A stretch of 64,000 nt of DNA from Selenomonas sp. GACV-9 (GTDB taxonomy: Bacteria > Bacillota > Negativicutes > Selenomonadales > Selenomonadaceae): positions 620,001 through 684,000 of the forward strand of contig FPAX01000001.1 of the NCBI GenBank assembly GCA_900116485.1, read 5' to 3'. The notes under the pieces are model-generated. The model was not told the DNA's origin. It did no database searches and was given only the letters and a program-made list of their open reading frames with translations. The translations under genes were made by a program, and so were the position numbers. This document shows, piece by piece, positions 7,689-16,489 of the stretch; the stretch's first letter is position 1; the number at the start of each line of letters is the position of its first letter.

Positions 7689-8629
7689 ACTGCATTACCC
7701 TCCTTCAATTTCACTAGATATTTTTCAGCCAGCAAAGCGGCTGCCGTGCCGTCAGCGGCAGCGGTAGTCAGCTGGCGGATTTCCTTTTCCCGCACATCCC
7801 CAGCGGCAAATACCCCTGGAATGGCTGTCCGGCAGTCCTCACCGGCTTCGATACGGCCACTGGCCGAAAGCGGCAGCTCTTCCTGGAAAAGCTCCGTATT
7901 GGGCACCACGCCGATATTGACAAAGATGCCATCCACGGGCAGGCTGCGCGTCTCCCCCGAGGCCTTGTCCAGCACCTCGATGCGCTCCAGGCGTCCCTCT
8001 CCTTGCAGGCCCTTGATTTCCGTCTGCAGGAAGATTTCTGCCTTGGGATTTTCCCTCAACCTATTTTGCGAGACTTCATCGGCCCGCAAATCCGAACGAT
8101 GGATCAGATAAAGCTTGCTGGCATACTTCGTGAGGAAATTGGCAGCATCCACAGCTGCATTGCCGCCGCCCATGACGGCAATCACCTTATCCTGGTACAT
8201 ATGACCATCACAGAGTTCGCAATAATGCACGCCTTTACCCGCGTACTTTTTCTCCTCCGGCAATGGCAGCTTGCGACGGTTCATGCCCGAGGCGATGATG
8301 ATGACATCAGCATCATAGAGATACTCCTCCGTCTCCACCAGTTTTGGCTGCCCTTTAAGGCTCACCTTCACAATGGAGTCAAACTCATCAATGACCGCAC
8401 CAAAGCTTTCCGCTTGCTGCTGCAGCGTTCCCATAAGTTCCTTGCCGGAAACCTTGGCAAAGCCCGGATAGTTCTCAATGCCTGTGGCGTTTGCAATCTG
8501 TCCGCCGATAATGCCGTTTTCCAGCACCAGCACGTCAAGATTCATACGCCCGGCATAGAGGGCTGCTGTAAGTCCCGCCATACCTGCACCGATAATGATA
8601 ATATCCTTGTGGATTCGCTTTTTCTCCAT
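7682..8629 (-). CDS. trxB: Thioredoxin reductase-like FAD/NAD(P)H disulfide reductase
   Basis: 315-aa low-molecular-weight thioredoxin reductase. FAD motif GAGMAGLTAALYAGR at residue 14, redox-active CELC in HYCELCDGHMYQ near 145 (the usual CATC is varied), NAD(P)H motif GGGNAAVDAA, and the C-terminal FAD contact FAAGDVREKEIRQLTTA. AAGGAG precedes the ATG. First gene of the redox cluster. The unusual CELC suggests a dedicated partner, most likely the small CPWC protein encoded next. Confidence 0.92.
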   Translation of the reverse strand: MEKKRIHKDIIIIGAGMAGLTAALYAGRMNLDVLVLENGIIGGQIANATGIENYPGFAKVSGKELMGTLQQQAESFGAVIDEFDSIVKVSLKGQPKLVETEEYLYDADVIIIASGMNRRKLPLPEEKKYAGKGVHYCELCDGHMYQDKVIAVMGGGNAAVDAANFLTKYASKLYLIHRSDLRADEVSQNRLRENPKAEIFLQTEIKGLQGEGRLERIEVLDKASGETRSLPVDGIFVNIGVVPNTELFQEELPLSASGRIEAGEDCRTAIPGVFAAGDVREKEIRQLTTAAADGTAAALLAEKYLVKLKEGNAVW

Positions 8630-8685
8630 GCCATCAGCTCCTTTTCTCTGAACCGAATTGGAAAACAGAACTTATATAACCTTCA

Positions 8686-9018
8686 TCACAGGGGATACTC
8701 GAAAGTAGAACCTACGCCGAAATGAATGATATATTCCTCAGCACCGGCTACAGGAACCCAAAAACCATAAGCCCGGCCGAACTGGCCCTCATAGGCTTTG
8801 TAAACGGCCTGCTTGGTATCTGCGGCCTGATTGCAAAGGCAGCCCTTATGCTGTTCCGGCTTGCCAATGCTGGAGCATTTCATCTGATCATTAAGACCAA
8901 ACGAAGCGGCTTTCTTGTTTACCGCATGAATCTGGCGGTCTTTGGTAATCAGCATGATTGGCTCCGGAAAATTGTCCCACATCATATGAAAGGCATTGAT
9001 GATTTCCTGTTTTTCCAT
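8686..9018 (-). CDS. Small PAS-like protein with clustered cysteines
   Basis: 110-aa soluble protein. The N-terminal half (MMWDNFPEPIMLITKDRQIHAVNKKA) has the layout of a PAS fold; the middle holds MKCSSIGKPEQHKGCLCNQ with three cysteines and a histidine that could bind a metal or cofactor. No output domain is attached. Start at ATG 9018 after AAGGAG. It stands alone between the CDF exporter and trxB. Possibly a redox or ligand sensor acting in trans; the function is not known. Confidence 0.6.
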   Translation of the reverse strand: MEKQEIINAFHMMWDNFPEPIMLITKDRQIHAVNKKAASFGLNDQMKCSSIGKPEQHKGCLCNQAADTKQAVYKAYEGQFGRAYGFWVPVAGAEEYIIHFGVGSTFEYPL

Positions 9019-9150
9019 GTTTTCAGCTCTCCTTTGAAATACAAACACTACTGCATATCAGTCTCTATATCCCTCATTTCATCTTACATGCTTTATTATA
9101 TAACAAAATTCGATTTTGTCAAATACAATTTTAAAAAACCACCAATATTG

Positions 9151-10293
9151 TCAATCCGATAAATCCACATCGGGCACGATCTGAATATCGTAATGCGGGT
9201 AGGCCTCCTTCATCTCCTCTTGGAGAATCCGCACACCTTCTTTATGCGGTATATCAAAACTCATGACCACATCGAAACGCATGGCCTTTGCTTTTTCATC
9301 CAGGTAAAAACCGTGGAGCTGCAGAGCCCAAGCATGGGCCAGCACCCGTTTCGTCACATCAACACGAATATTTGCTGCCTCGCTGCTGTCCTCCGTGTTG
9401 TAGGAATAGACGCCTACCGCGGCGAGAATGATGCCCGTTGCCTTGAACACCTTCGTTTCCAACCGTCTGGTCAGCCCATCCACTTCTTTTACGCTCATGG
9501 TATCCGGCAGTTCCAGATGGACAGAGGCCAAGTCTTTGTCGGGGCCATAATTATAGATGACAAGGTCGTGAGCCCCCCGCACTTCGGGCTCATCGGACAG
9601 CAGCGATTTCAATTGCCGGGATATCTCTTTATCCATGCGTTTCCCCAGGATCTCATCCAAAGTCTCCCTTATCATGTCGATACCCGACTTGATGATGAAC
9701 CCGGAGATTACTGCACCGACATACGCCTCCAGGGATATGCCGGTAGCGATGAAGATGATAGCCGAGATAAGCACCGATAGCGAGAGCACCGCATCAAGCA
9801 GGGCATCCGACCCCGAGGCCACTAAGGAACCGGAGTTTACTCTTTCCCCTTGCGCCTTGACGAATCTACCCAATATTATCTTTACGATAACTGCCGCACC
9901 GATGATGAGCAGTGCCGTCACGCTGTAGTCCGGCACCTCCGGCGAAATCATCTTCTTCACGGATTCCACGGCGGCGGTGATGCCAACATAAAGCACGATG
10001 CCCGCCACCACCAAGGCGCTGAGGTACTCGATCCGGCCATAGCCAAAGGGATGCTCCTTGTCCGGAAGTTTTCCCGCCAGTTTCGTTCCGGCAATAGTGA
10101 TGACGGAAGAAAGGGCATCGGAAAGATTATTCACCGCATCCAAGGTCACGGCGATGGAATTGGCCGCCAATCCGATAGCCGCCTTGAAGGCTGCTAGTAA
10201 CACATTGGTCAGGATACCGATGACACTGGTCTTGATGATGATTTTGTCGCGATCAGCCTTATCTACCGCCATGACAGGATTTTGATTGTCCAT
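9151..10293 (-). CDS. Cation diffusion facilitator family metal exporter
   Basis: 380-aa CDF transporter. Six membrane segments in residues ~20-210, with NAVTLD-type motif SIAVTLDAVNNLSDALSS (metal-site Asp residues) and GSDALLDAVLSLSVL, followed by the cytoplasmic ferredoxin-like domain (VHLELPDTMSVKEVDGLTRRLE). A C-terminal extension of ~90 aa after the usual domain (HAWALQLHGFYLDEKAKAMRFDV) resembles a second dimerisation module. Exports Zn2+, Mn2+, Fe2+ or Co2+ in exchange for protons. AAGGAG lies 10 bases before ATG. Confidence 0.88.
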   Translation of the reverse strand: MDNQNPVMAVDKADRDKIIIKTSVIGILTNVLLAAFKAAIGLAANSIAVTLDAVNNLSDALSSVITIAGTKLAGKLPDKEHPFGYGRIEYLSALVVAGIVLYVGITAAVESVKKMISPEVPDYSVTALLIIGAAVIVKIILGRFVKAQGERVNSGSLVASGSDALLDAVLSLSVLISAIIFIATGISLEAYVGAVISGFIIKSGIDMIRETLDEILGKRMDKEISRQLKSLLSDEPEVRGAHDLVIYNYGPDKDLASVHLELPDTMSVKEVDGLTRRLETKVFKATGIILAAVGVYSYNTEDSSEAANIRVDVTKRVLAHAWALQLHGFYLDEKAKAMRFDVVMSFDIPHKEGVRILQEEMKEAYPHYDIQIVPDVDLSD

Positions 10294-10417
10294 ATAGCCA
10301 CTACTCCTTTATGATTGACAATTACTGATGCCTTGAAATTCGCGAACCAACAATCATTTCCCTTTTTCTCAGCAAATATTATTGCGTAAGTCTACCTTCT
10401 CACGCTTTTTGCGCATA

Positions 10418-10443
10418 GAAAAAGCGGCCCTTTCGGACCGCTG
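10418..10443 (-). terminator. Terminator of the pfl operon
   Basis: Minus strand AGCGGTCC gaaag GGCCGCT followed by TTTTTC, 33 bp beyond the pflA stop. Confidence 0.8.
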
Positions 10444-10475
10444 ATTTATGGGATATGACGAACGTACTTTGTTAT

Positions 10476-11231
10476 TCAGCGTTTATATCCCTGATATTCA
10501 CTTGTGCGCAGGATTTCTTCTGCCCTTGCTACCATTTTCTTTGTTGGCTCTGGCACATCGGACAAAGGGTAATCCAGCCCCAGTTCTTCGTATTTATGGA
10601 TGGCCAGTCGATGATAAGGCAGTACCTCAAAGCGCTGGACATTGCCAAGTCCCGCCACAAAGCTGGACAATTTGGCAAGGCTTTCCGCATCATCGTTGAT
10701 GCCCGGCACAAGGACATGGCGGATCCAGACCGGTTTCCCGATTTCAGCCAAATATCTGGCAAAAGCAAGAATCTGTCCATTGCCTTGACCGGTCAAATCC
10801 CGATGTTTTGACATGTCAATATGCTTGATGTCCAGAAGCACCGTATCCGTTACGGCCAGCAGTGACGCAAGCTTTGAAAACACCGGCTCTTCCCGCGAGA
10901 AGACAGCGCCTGAGGTATCGATGCAGGTCGAAACGCCCTGCTCCTTGGCCAGTGTGAACAACTCTGTGACAAAGCCTGCCTGCAGCAGCGGCTCGCCCCC
11001 CGACACGGTGATGCCACCGCCATTTTTCCAATAGGACTTGTAGCGCAGGGCCTTAGCCAGTGCCTCTTGCGCCGTCATCTCCGTGCCGCCTGTGCCCTGC
11101 CAGGTTTCGGGATTATGGCAGTACTTGCAGCGCAGCGGGCAGCCCTGCAGGAAAAAGATGTAGCGAAGCCCCGGCCCGTCCACCGAGCCGAAGCTCTCTA
11201 CCGCATTGATATACCCCTTACATGTGTGCAT
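10476..11231 (-). CDS. pflA: Pyruvate formate-lyase activating enzyme (radical SAM)
   Basis: 251-aa radical SAM activase that installs the glycyl radical on PflB. Contains the [4Fe-4S] motif [10 protein letters not shown] (CxxxCxxC in [11 protein letters not shown]) and the SAM motif SGGEPLLQ. Start taken as ATG 11231 ([21 protein letters not shown]); this ATG lies inside the last codons of pflB (14-bp overlap), implying translational coupling. An ATG at 11252 gives 7 more residues but has no better ribosome site. Two copies of the dispersed palindrome lie inside this gene at 10785 and 10808. Confidence 0.93.
   Translation of the reverse strand: MHTCKGYINAVESFGSVDGPGLRYIFFLQGCPLRCKYCHNPETWQGTGGTEMTAQEALAKALRYKSYWKNGGGITVSGGEPLLQAGFVTELFTLAKEQGVSTCIDTSGAVFSREEPVFSKLASLLAVTDTVLLDIKHIDMSKHRDLTGQGNGQILAFARYLAEIGKPVWIRHVLVPGINDDAESLAKLSSFVAGLGNVQRFEVLPYHRLAIHKYEELGLDYPLSDVPEPTKKMVARAEEILRTSEYQGYKR
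10785..10819. repeat. Pair of dispersed palindromes inside pflA
   Basis: TTGACCGGTCAA at 10785-10796 and TTGACATGTCAA at 10808-10819, both perfect, 23 bp apart start to start. Confidence 0.8.
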
Positions 11232-13473
11232 GGAAGGTTCTCGCAATGACATCGAGCTGCTGCTCGCGGGTCAGGTTGATGAACTTGACCGCATAGCCCG
11301 AGACGCGGATCGTGAAGTTTGCATACTCTTCCTTCTCAGGATGCTCCATGGCATCGAGGAGCTTCTCGCGGCCAAAGACGTTGACATTCAGATGATGGGC
11401 GCCCTGGTCGAAGTAGCCGTCAAGCACATTCACGAGCTGCGCGGAACGCTCCTCGTCGTTATGGCCAAGGGCCTCCGGCGTCATGCTCTGGGTGTTGGAG
11501 ATGCCGTCAAGGGCCCACTCATACGGCAGTTTCGCCACGGAGTTCAGCGATGCCAGCAGGCCGTTCTGCTCGGCACCATAGCTCGGGTTGGCACCTGGCG
11601 AAAGCGGAACGCCAGCCTTGCGGCCATCCGGCATGGCGCCCGTGTATTTGCCATAGACCACATTCGACGTGATCGTAAGGATCGACGTCGTCGGCTCCGA
11701 GTTGCGATAGGTATGACGGGACTTGATCTTGTCGAGGAACGACTTCAAGAGCCACTTGGCAATCTCGTCGGCACGCTCATCGTCGTTGCCGTAACGCGGG
11801 AAATCCCCCGTCGTCTCGTAATCGGTCACGATGCCCGCGTCGTTGCGGATGGCCTTGACCTTGGCGTATTTGATGGCCGACAGGGAGTCAACCACATGGG
11901 AGAAGCCAGCAATGCCCGTAGCAAACGTGCGGCGCACATCCGTATCGATAAGGGCCATCTCAGCGGCCTCGTAATAATACTTATCATGCATATACTGGAT
12001 GAGGTTCAGCGTATTGACGTAAAGGCCTGCCAGCCAATCCATCATGCGGTCGAATTTCTTCACGACATCCTCGTAGTCCAGGATATCCCCGGTGACACCG
12101 CGGTACTCCGGCCCGATCTGCTCGCCGGACTTCTCGTCCACACCGCCATTGATGGCATAGAGCAGGCACTTGGCCAGGTTCGCACGCGCCCCGAAGAACT
12201 GCATCTCCTTGCCCGTCTGGGTTGCCGATACGCAGCAGCAGATGGAGTAATCATCGCCCCACTCCACCTTCATGACATCGTCGTTCTCATACTGGATGGA
12301 GCTCGTCGTCACCGAAATCTTGGCCGCATAGCGCTTGAAGTTCTCCGGCAGGGCCGAGGAATAGAGCACCGTGAGGTTCGGCTCCGGAGCCGGGCCCATA
12401 TTCTCAAGGGTATGCAAGAAGCGGTAGTCGTTCTTCGTGACCAGACTGCGGCCATCCATGCCGATGCCGGCAACTTCCAGCGTCGCCCAGACCGGGTCCC
12501 CCGAGAACAGCTCATTATAGGACGTGATGCGCGCAAATTTCACCATGCGGAACTTCATGACGAGATGGTCGATGAGCTCCTGGGCCTCCGCTTCCGTCAG
12601 CTTGCCGTTCTGGATGTCGCGCTCGATGTAGATATCCAGGAAGGTCGAAATGCGGCCGACACTCATGGCGGCGCCGTTCTGGGTCTTGATGGCAGCCAGA
12701 TAGCCGAAATAGAGCCACTGCACGGCCTCGCGGGCATCCTTGGCCGGGGCCGAGATGTCAAAGCCATAGATGGCAGCCATTTCCTTCATGCCCTGCAGCG
12801 CACGGATCTGCTCCGTGAGCTCCTCACGCTGGCGGATGACATCGTCGGTCATAACCCCATCAATACCGGTATTAGCCTTATCGGCTTCCTTGAAGGCAAT
12901 CAGCTGGTCGATACCATAAAGCGCTACGCGGCGGTAGTCGCCGACGATGCGGCCGCGGCCATACGTATCCGGCAGTCCCGTGATGATATGGCTGTGACGG
13001 GCGCGGCGGATTTCCGGCGTATAGGCATCAAACACGGCCTGGTTGTGGGTCTTATGATATTTCGTGAAGATCTCATGAAGTTTCGCACTCGGCTCATAGC
13101 CATAGTTCTGGCAGGCCTGCTCTGCCATCTTGATGCCGCCATAGGGCATGAAGGCACGCTTCAGCGGTTTATCCGTCTGCAGACCGACAACCCGTTCCAA
13201 ATCCTTCATGGCTTCATCGATGTAGCCTGCCCCATGGGACGTCAGGCTGGATACGATATCCACATCCATATCGAGGACGCCGCCGTTCTCGCGCTCGGCC
13301 TTCTGCAGCGCCTGCAGTCTGTCCCAAAGTTTATTCGTCGCCTCAGTCGGGCCTGCCAGGAACGATTCATCCCCATCATAGGGCTGATAGTTCTTCTGGA
13401 TGAAATCACGCACATTGATTTCTTCCCGCCAAAGGCTTCCCGAAAAACCATCCCACTGTTTATTTTCAAGCAT
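11218..13473 (-). CDS. pflB: Formate C-acetyltransferase (pyruvate formate-lyase)
   Basis: 751-aa glycyl radical enzyme converting pyruvate and CoA to acetyl-CoA and formate. The active-site cysteine pair is in [12 protein letters not shown] (three consecutive Cys, the family norm being ACCVSP) and the glycyl radical site is [20 protein letters not shown] near the C-terminus. Length matches PflB (~750 aa). GAGGAGG precedes the ATG. Followed by pflA with overlap. Central enzyme of the fermentation implied by this window. Confidence 0.97.
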   Translation of the reverse strand: MLENKQWDGFSGSLWREEINVRDFIQKNYQPYDGDESFLAGPTEATNKLWDRLQALQKAERENGGVLDMDVDIVSSLTSHGAGYIDEAMKDLERVVGLQTDKPLKRAFMPYGGIKMAEQACQNYGYEPSAKLHEIFTKYHKTHNQAVFDAYTPEIRRARHSHIITGLPDTYGRGRIVGDYRRVALYGIDQLIAFKEADKANTGIDGVMTDDVIRQREELTEQIRALQGMKEMAAIYGFDISAPAKDAREAVQWLYFGYLAAIKTQNGAAMSVGRISTFLDIYIERDIQNGKLTEAEAQELIDHLVMKFRMVKFARITSYNELFSGDPVWATLEVAGIGMDGRSLVTKNDYRFLHTLENMGPAPEPNLTVLYSSALPENFKRYAAKISVTTSSIQYENDDVMKVEWGDDYSICCCVSATQTGKEMQFFGARANLAKCLLYAINGGVDEKSGEQIGPEYRGVTGDILDYEDVVKKFDRMMDWLAGLYVNTLNLIQYMHDKYYYEAAEMALIDTDVRRTFATGIAGFSHVVDSLSAIKYAKVKAIRNDAGIVTDYETTGDFPRYGNDDERADEIAKWLLKSFLDKIKSRHTYRNSEPTTSILTITSNVVYGKYTGAMPDGRKAGVPLSPGANPSYGAEQNGLLASLNSVAKLPYEWALDGISNTQSMTPEALGHNDEERSAQLVNVLDGYFDQGAHHLNVNVFGREKLLDAMEHPEKEEYANFTIRVSGYAVKFINLTREQQLDVIARTFHAHM

Positions 13474-13641
13474 GGATAATGCCTCCTCATCGCAAACTTT
13501 TTCGCGCTGTGTTTTTATTACCTAATCATAATACCTCATATTGAGGATAAATACAAATAACAAATGCTTAAGACGATATAACCGCAAGCTATCATACCCG
13601 TTATTTTTCTCTCTTTTGCCCGCAGCGACAGGGATTTATGC

Positions 13642-13652
13642 TATAATGATAG
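13642..13652 (+). promoter_or_regulatory. Extended -10 promoter for the candidate RNA
   Basis: Plus strand TATGCTATAAT (TG-n-TATAAT) with no clear -35 (TTGCCC lies about 20 bp upstream). Start of transcription is expected near 13654. Confidence 0.5.
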
Positions 13653-13653
13653 C

Positions 13654-13830
13654 AACAGGGATATGGTTGGCTCGCGATCCTGTCCCGCCTATCTTTGCGC
13701 CGGCTCGCGTCATCCAGCTTCCGATCGCCAACCACGGAACGGACGACCTTGCAGCCGGCTTCCCTACACGCGCTGCGCAGACAAAAAGGGCGCCATGCAT
13801 CACCGATTGCATGGCGCCCTTTCTTTATCC
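13654..13830 (+). ncRNA. Candidate structured small RNA with kissing hairpin loops
   Basis: This 360-bp gap between pflB and the LysM-like gene holds no convincing coding sequence. On the plus strand an extended -10 promoter is followed by hairpin 1 (ACAGGGAT 13655-62 with ATCCTGT 13677-83), hairpin 2 (GCCGGCT 13699-705 with AGCCGGC 13753-59, then GTC/GAC, TCC/GGA and TTCCG/CGGAA) and a terminator ending in TTTCTTT. The apical loops are complementary over 8 bases: TGGTTGGC (13664-71) and GCCAACCA (13727-34). One internal mismatch (A-C on plus) would be a G-U pair on minus, so a minus-strand RNA in the pflB leader is the alternative. Confidence 0.5.
13785..13826. terminator. Bidirectional terminator
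   Basis: GGGCGCCATGCA pairs with TGCATGGCGCCC; TTTCTTT follows on the plus strand and TTTTTG on the minus strand. Serves the candidate RNA and the LysM-like gene. Confidence 0.85.
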
Positions 13831-13832
13831 TG

Positions 13833-14120
13833 TCAGTTCTTCTTTTCCCAATAATTGATGCGCAGCGTATCACCCTCCGCAACGTCACGCTTCAGCAGCC
13901 AATCATTGAGCTCCTTGATTCCTGCGATGAACTCCCGCAGCTCGCGCGGGCCATAGGTATTCTTCTCCATGTACTTCTCTGCAATTCCCTCCAGCGTATC
14001 CCCATGCTGCACCGTATACGACGCCTCTACAAACTTCCAGTTCTTGCCAGCTGCTTCTGCATTCGTTCCCACAAGGCAAAGGCAAAAGACAGCCATCATT
14101 GCGATAATTGCCTTTTTCAT
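13833..14120 (-). CDS. Secreted small LysM-like protein
   Basis: 95-aa protein with a signal peptide (MKKAIIAMMAVFCLCLVGTNAEA, cleavage near residue 23) followed by ASYTVQHGDTLEGIAEKYM, the N-terminal half of a LysM peptidoglycan-binding repeat, and a C-terminal TLRINYWEKKN. The insert between (NTYGPRELREFIAGIKELND) is longer than in a standard LysM. GGAGG lies 8 bases before ATG 14120. Likely exported and cell-wall associated; role unknown. Confidence 0.75.
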   Translation of the reverse strand: MKKAIIAMMAVFCLCLVGTNAEAAGKNWKFVEASYTVQHGDTLEGIAEKYMEKNTYGPRELREFIAGIKELNDWLLKRDVAEGDTLRINYWEKKN

Positions 14121-14236
14121 ACTGTATTCCTCCATATAAGCCATTCCCTACATTTAGTATAAAGGCTCGCAACGGCAAAAGCAATACTTTTCAGAATAAT
14201 TTGCTTATTTTTACAGGAAATTTTAATCCCCTTGCC

Positions 14237-14272
14237 AAAAAAAGACGAGAACCCGTTAAGATTCTCGCCATT
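14237..14272 (-). terminator. Terminator after the 123-aa hypothetical gene
   Basis: Minus strand GCGAGAATC / GGGTTCTCGTC stem followed by seven T. Confidence 0.75.
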
Positions 14273-14278
14273 CTCTCA

Positions 14279-14650
14279 TCAAAGCCAGGTTTCGTATTGC
14301 TCCCAAGCAGCATGGTCGGGGGCAATCGCCACCGAACGCATCGGCAGGTCCAGCGGACGCAGATCCGCCGCCCGCGGTTTCCAGCGGCAGCGGCGCTCCG
14401 GCTCATCCTCCAGTTTGTCGGCAGCACTGATGCAGGAAAGCTGACAGCTGCCCAGATCGCGGATCCACCCATCAATCCGGGCAGCAATGATAGCCATCTG
14501 CTTCTCCGAAAAAGCCACATGCTTGCGGCGTATCACGCCATTGCCCATGACATCAAGTTCGACCCGGCCAGTCACATCCTGCCAAGACGGGCCGAATGCA
14601 TAGAGTTCATTTTCCCCGAGCGGACCGATTCGTTCAATCCATACCTGCAT
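14279..14650 (-). CDS. Hypothetical soluble protein, 123 aa
   Basis: Not recognised. Soluble, Trp- and Arg-rich (MQVWIERIGPLGENELYAFGPSW), with two spaced cysteines in LGSCQLSCISAADK and a basic CRWKPRAADLRPL stretch. AAGGGG lies 8 bases before the ATG and a clear terminator follows, which supports it as a real single-gene unit. No membrane segment or signal peptide. Confidence 0.55.
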   Translation of the reverse strand: MQVWIERIGPLGENELYAFGPSWQDVTGRVELDVMGNGVIRRKHVAFSEKQMAIIAARIDGWIRDLGSCQLSCISAADKLEDEPERRCRWKPRAADLRPLDLPMRSVAIAPDHAAWEQYETWL

Positions 14651-14732
14651 AGTATCGCCCCTTTCACTGTCTATCTACAGCATTATCGTCATTTTATACT
14701 GTTATATTAGACATTCTGAGGCAATATCCTGC

Positions 14733-15704
14733 TTAGACGGACAAAAACTTTCTTACAGCCGGCCCATTGAGATACTTGCAGAGCCTTCCCTGATACTGTC
14801 CCTTTGCCGCCATAGTGGCGGTGATGTTGTCGCGAATCTTCCACCAGCCCGTGTGCCAGTTGGAAAACAGCGTATTCGTCTCCGGGGCCCGGCCGATGAT
14901 GCGCTGGAGCACAATGTCCGGCGACAGATGCTCCAGGAAGTTGATGACCCGGGCCTCGTATTCCTCCCGGGAAATGAGCGTAAGCTCCCCCGCCTCATAC
15001 TGCCGCGCCATCTCTGTCCCCTTGACGATGTAGAGGGCATGGAGCTTGACCTGGTCGACGCCCAAGGCCGAGAGCACCTTGGCATCTTCCACCACGTCCG
15101 TCATCGTATCCCAGGGAAGATTCAGGATAAGATGCGCACAGGACTGCAAACCATATGCCTTGATGCGCAAAATCGCATCGATAAACTCCCCCAGCGTATG
15201 GCCGCGGTTGATTTTCTGCAGGGAACGGTAGTTGACGCTCTGCAGGCCAAGCTCCACGCAGATATCAATGCCGAGCTTATCTGCTTCCGCCCGCAGCATC
15301 GCCAAATATTCATCGCTGACGCAGTCCGGCCGCGTCGCAATATAGATCGCCACAATATCCTCGCCGGCGCCCGCCTCCTGCACCCAGGCGCGCAGTGTTT
15401 CCAGCGGCGCATAGGTATTGCTGAAGTTCTGGAAATACGGGATGAATTTCTTAGCCTTGTACTTGGGGATGATATGGGCCTTGTTGGCCGCCAGCTGCGC
15501 CGTGATCGTCATATCCGCCGGCAGATTCTCATAGCCAGCGCCAATCGAGCCACAAAACGTGCAGCCCGCCCCGCCATTGCCGCAGGAGCCATCCCGATTC
15601 GGGCAGCTGACCGGAAGCGCCACCGGCAGCTTATATACCTTCTCCCCATAACGTTCCTTCAAATAATCCGAAAAAGTCCGATACACTTGTTGTTCCAATG
15701 TCAT
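14733..15704 (-). CDS. Radical SAM protein of the YhcC/TIGR01212 family
   Basis: 323-aa radical SAM enzyme. The N-terminal cluster motif has the family's loose spacing: SCPNRDGSCGNGGAGCTFCG (Cys residues within 34-53). Also contains IYIATRPDCVSDEYLAML, GLQSVNYRSLQKINRGH and HLILNLPWDTMTDVVEDA, typical of this family. Reaction unknown; E. coli YhcC lies with nitrogen metabolism genes. It stands between the hypothetical gene and the HepT/MntA pair, with no obvious partner. Confidence 0.85.
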   Translation of the reverse strand: MTLEQQVYRTFSDYLKERYGEKVYKLPVALPVSCPNRDGSCGNGGAGCTFCGSIGAGYENLPADMTITAQLAANKAHIIPKYKAKKFIPYFQNFSNTYAPLETLRAWVQEAGAGEDIVAIYIATRPDCVSDEYLAMLRAEADKLGIDICVELGLQSVNYRSLQKINRGHTLGEFIDAILRIKAYGLQSCAHLILNLPWDTMTDVVEDAKVLSALGVDQVKLHALYIVKGTEMARQYEAGELTLISREEYEARVINFLEHLSPDIVLQRIIGRAPETNTLFSNWHTGWWKIRDNITATMAAKGQYQGRLCKYLNGPAVRKFLSV

Positions 15705-15748
15705 TCCTCACTAAAATTCATTTCATCCTACGCTACACACAACAAACC

Positions 15749-15786
15749 CGGAAACTGCTAATGTAAAAGCATCAGCAATCTCCGGG
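15749..15786 (-). terminator. Terminator after the HepT/MntA operon
   Basis: Minus strand CCCGGA...TCCGGG with inner ATTGCT/AGCAGT pairing, followed by TTTGTTG. Confidence 0.7.
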
Positions 15787-15798
15787 CGTCTGTAATAC

Positions 15799-16137
15799 CT
15801 ATCCCTTCGCAACTATCGCGGCTAATTGTTTTTTCAATACGGGAAAGTCCTCCACCACTACCTGATATACATCTTCCATGCGTAAAGTCTGATACTTATG
15901 CGCTGTTATGTCGCGAAATCCAGCTACCTGCTTCCATGGGACAGCAGGATATTCGTTACGCATTTCATCCGTTACATTCTTTATCAGTTCTCCAATATTA
16001 ATAACTGTCATCCCAATAGCTCTTTTCAGCATTTCATTCTGCAAGAATGATTCTAAGCTACTGTCCCCTAACATTTGTGTCCCAACATCTATTTCCGAAA
16101 TGATTTTCTGCAAGACAATCTTATCTCTATGCTGCAT
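15799..16137 (-). CDS. hepT: HepT-like HEPN RNase toxin (DUF86)
   Basis: 112-aa HEPN-domain toxin. It has the RX4HXY ribonuclease motif as RDITAHKY near residue 80 and the helical INIGELIKNVTDEMR segment. Start ATG 16137 (MQHRDKIVLQKI) overlaps the last codons of the antitoxin gene (ATGCAGCATAG), a sign of coupled translation. HepT cleaves RNA and is silenced when MntA adds AMP to the motif tyrosine. Chromosomal pair next to a decayed gene. Confidence 0.88.
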   Translation of the reverse strand: MQHRDKIVLQKIISEIDVGTQMLGDSSLESFLQNEMLKRAIGMTVINIGELIKNVTDEMRNEYPAVPWKQVAGFRDITAHKYQTLRMEDVYQVVVEDFPVLKKQLAAIVAKG

Positions 16138-16408
16138 ACAGGACAACCTCCTGCCCAATCTCAATCATATCCGAATCCCTGATTGGTCCATGTATCAAAT
16201 CCACTTTACTATTCAGCAATTCCTCTAAATCGCATTTCATGCTAGACAACGTCAACAGCGATACAGGCTTAGAAAACTCTACAATCAAATCCACATCGCT
16301 ATCTTCCTTGGATAGCCCTGCTGCCTGTGAACCAAAAAGCGTAACCCGGCTGACAGGATAGTTCAATACAACTTTCAAGACAGCTTCTCGTATCCGTGCA
16401 ATCTTCAT
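16127..16408 (-). CDS. mntA: MntA-like minimal nucleotidyltransferase antitoxin
   Basis: 93-aa MNT protein with the nucleotidyltransferase motif GSX10DXD: GSQAAGLSKEDSDVDLIVEF. This class AMPylates the HepT toxin tyrosine and so neutralises it. Upstream gene of the pair, overlapping hepT by 11 bp. Complete, with the third acidic residue in SKVDLIHG. Confidence 0.9.
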   Translation of the reverse strand: MKIARIREAVLKVVLNYPVSRVTLFGSQAAGLSKEDSDVDLIVEFSKPVSLLTLSSMKCDLEELLNSKVDLIHGPIRDSDMIEIGQEVVLYAA

Positions 16409-16489
16409 AGCTCATCCCCCCGAAAATCATGGAATCACTACCTTGCTCTTGCCTTCATTGTAGCATAATAGCGTATCTTTTTCTATTAT

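Noticed and set aside
11206..13479. 757-codon open frame on the plus strand
   Set aside because: It is antisense to pflB over its whole length, has no family features and is His/Asp/Arg-rich as expected from the codon bias of the real gene. Similar antisense frames at 34066-35676, 47379-48770 and 38062-39327 were rejected for the same reason.
13740..13790. TPP-riboswitch-like GUGUAGGGAA on the minus strand
   Set aside because: Only the 3' end block is similar; the CUGAGA core is missing and a terminator lies directly upstream.
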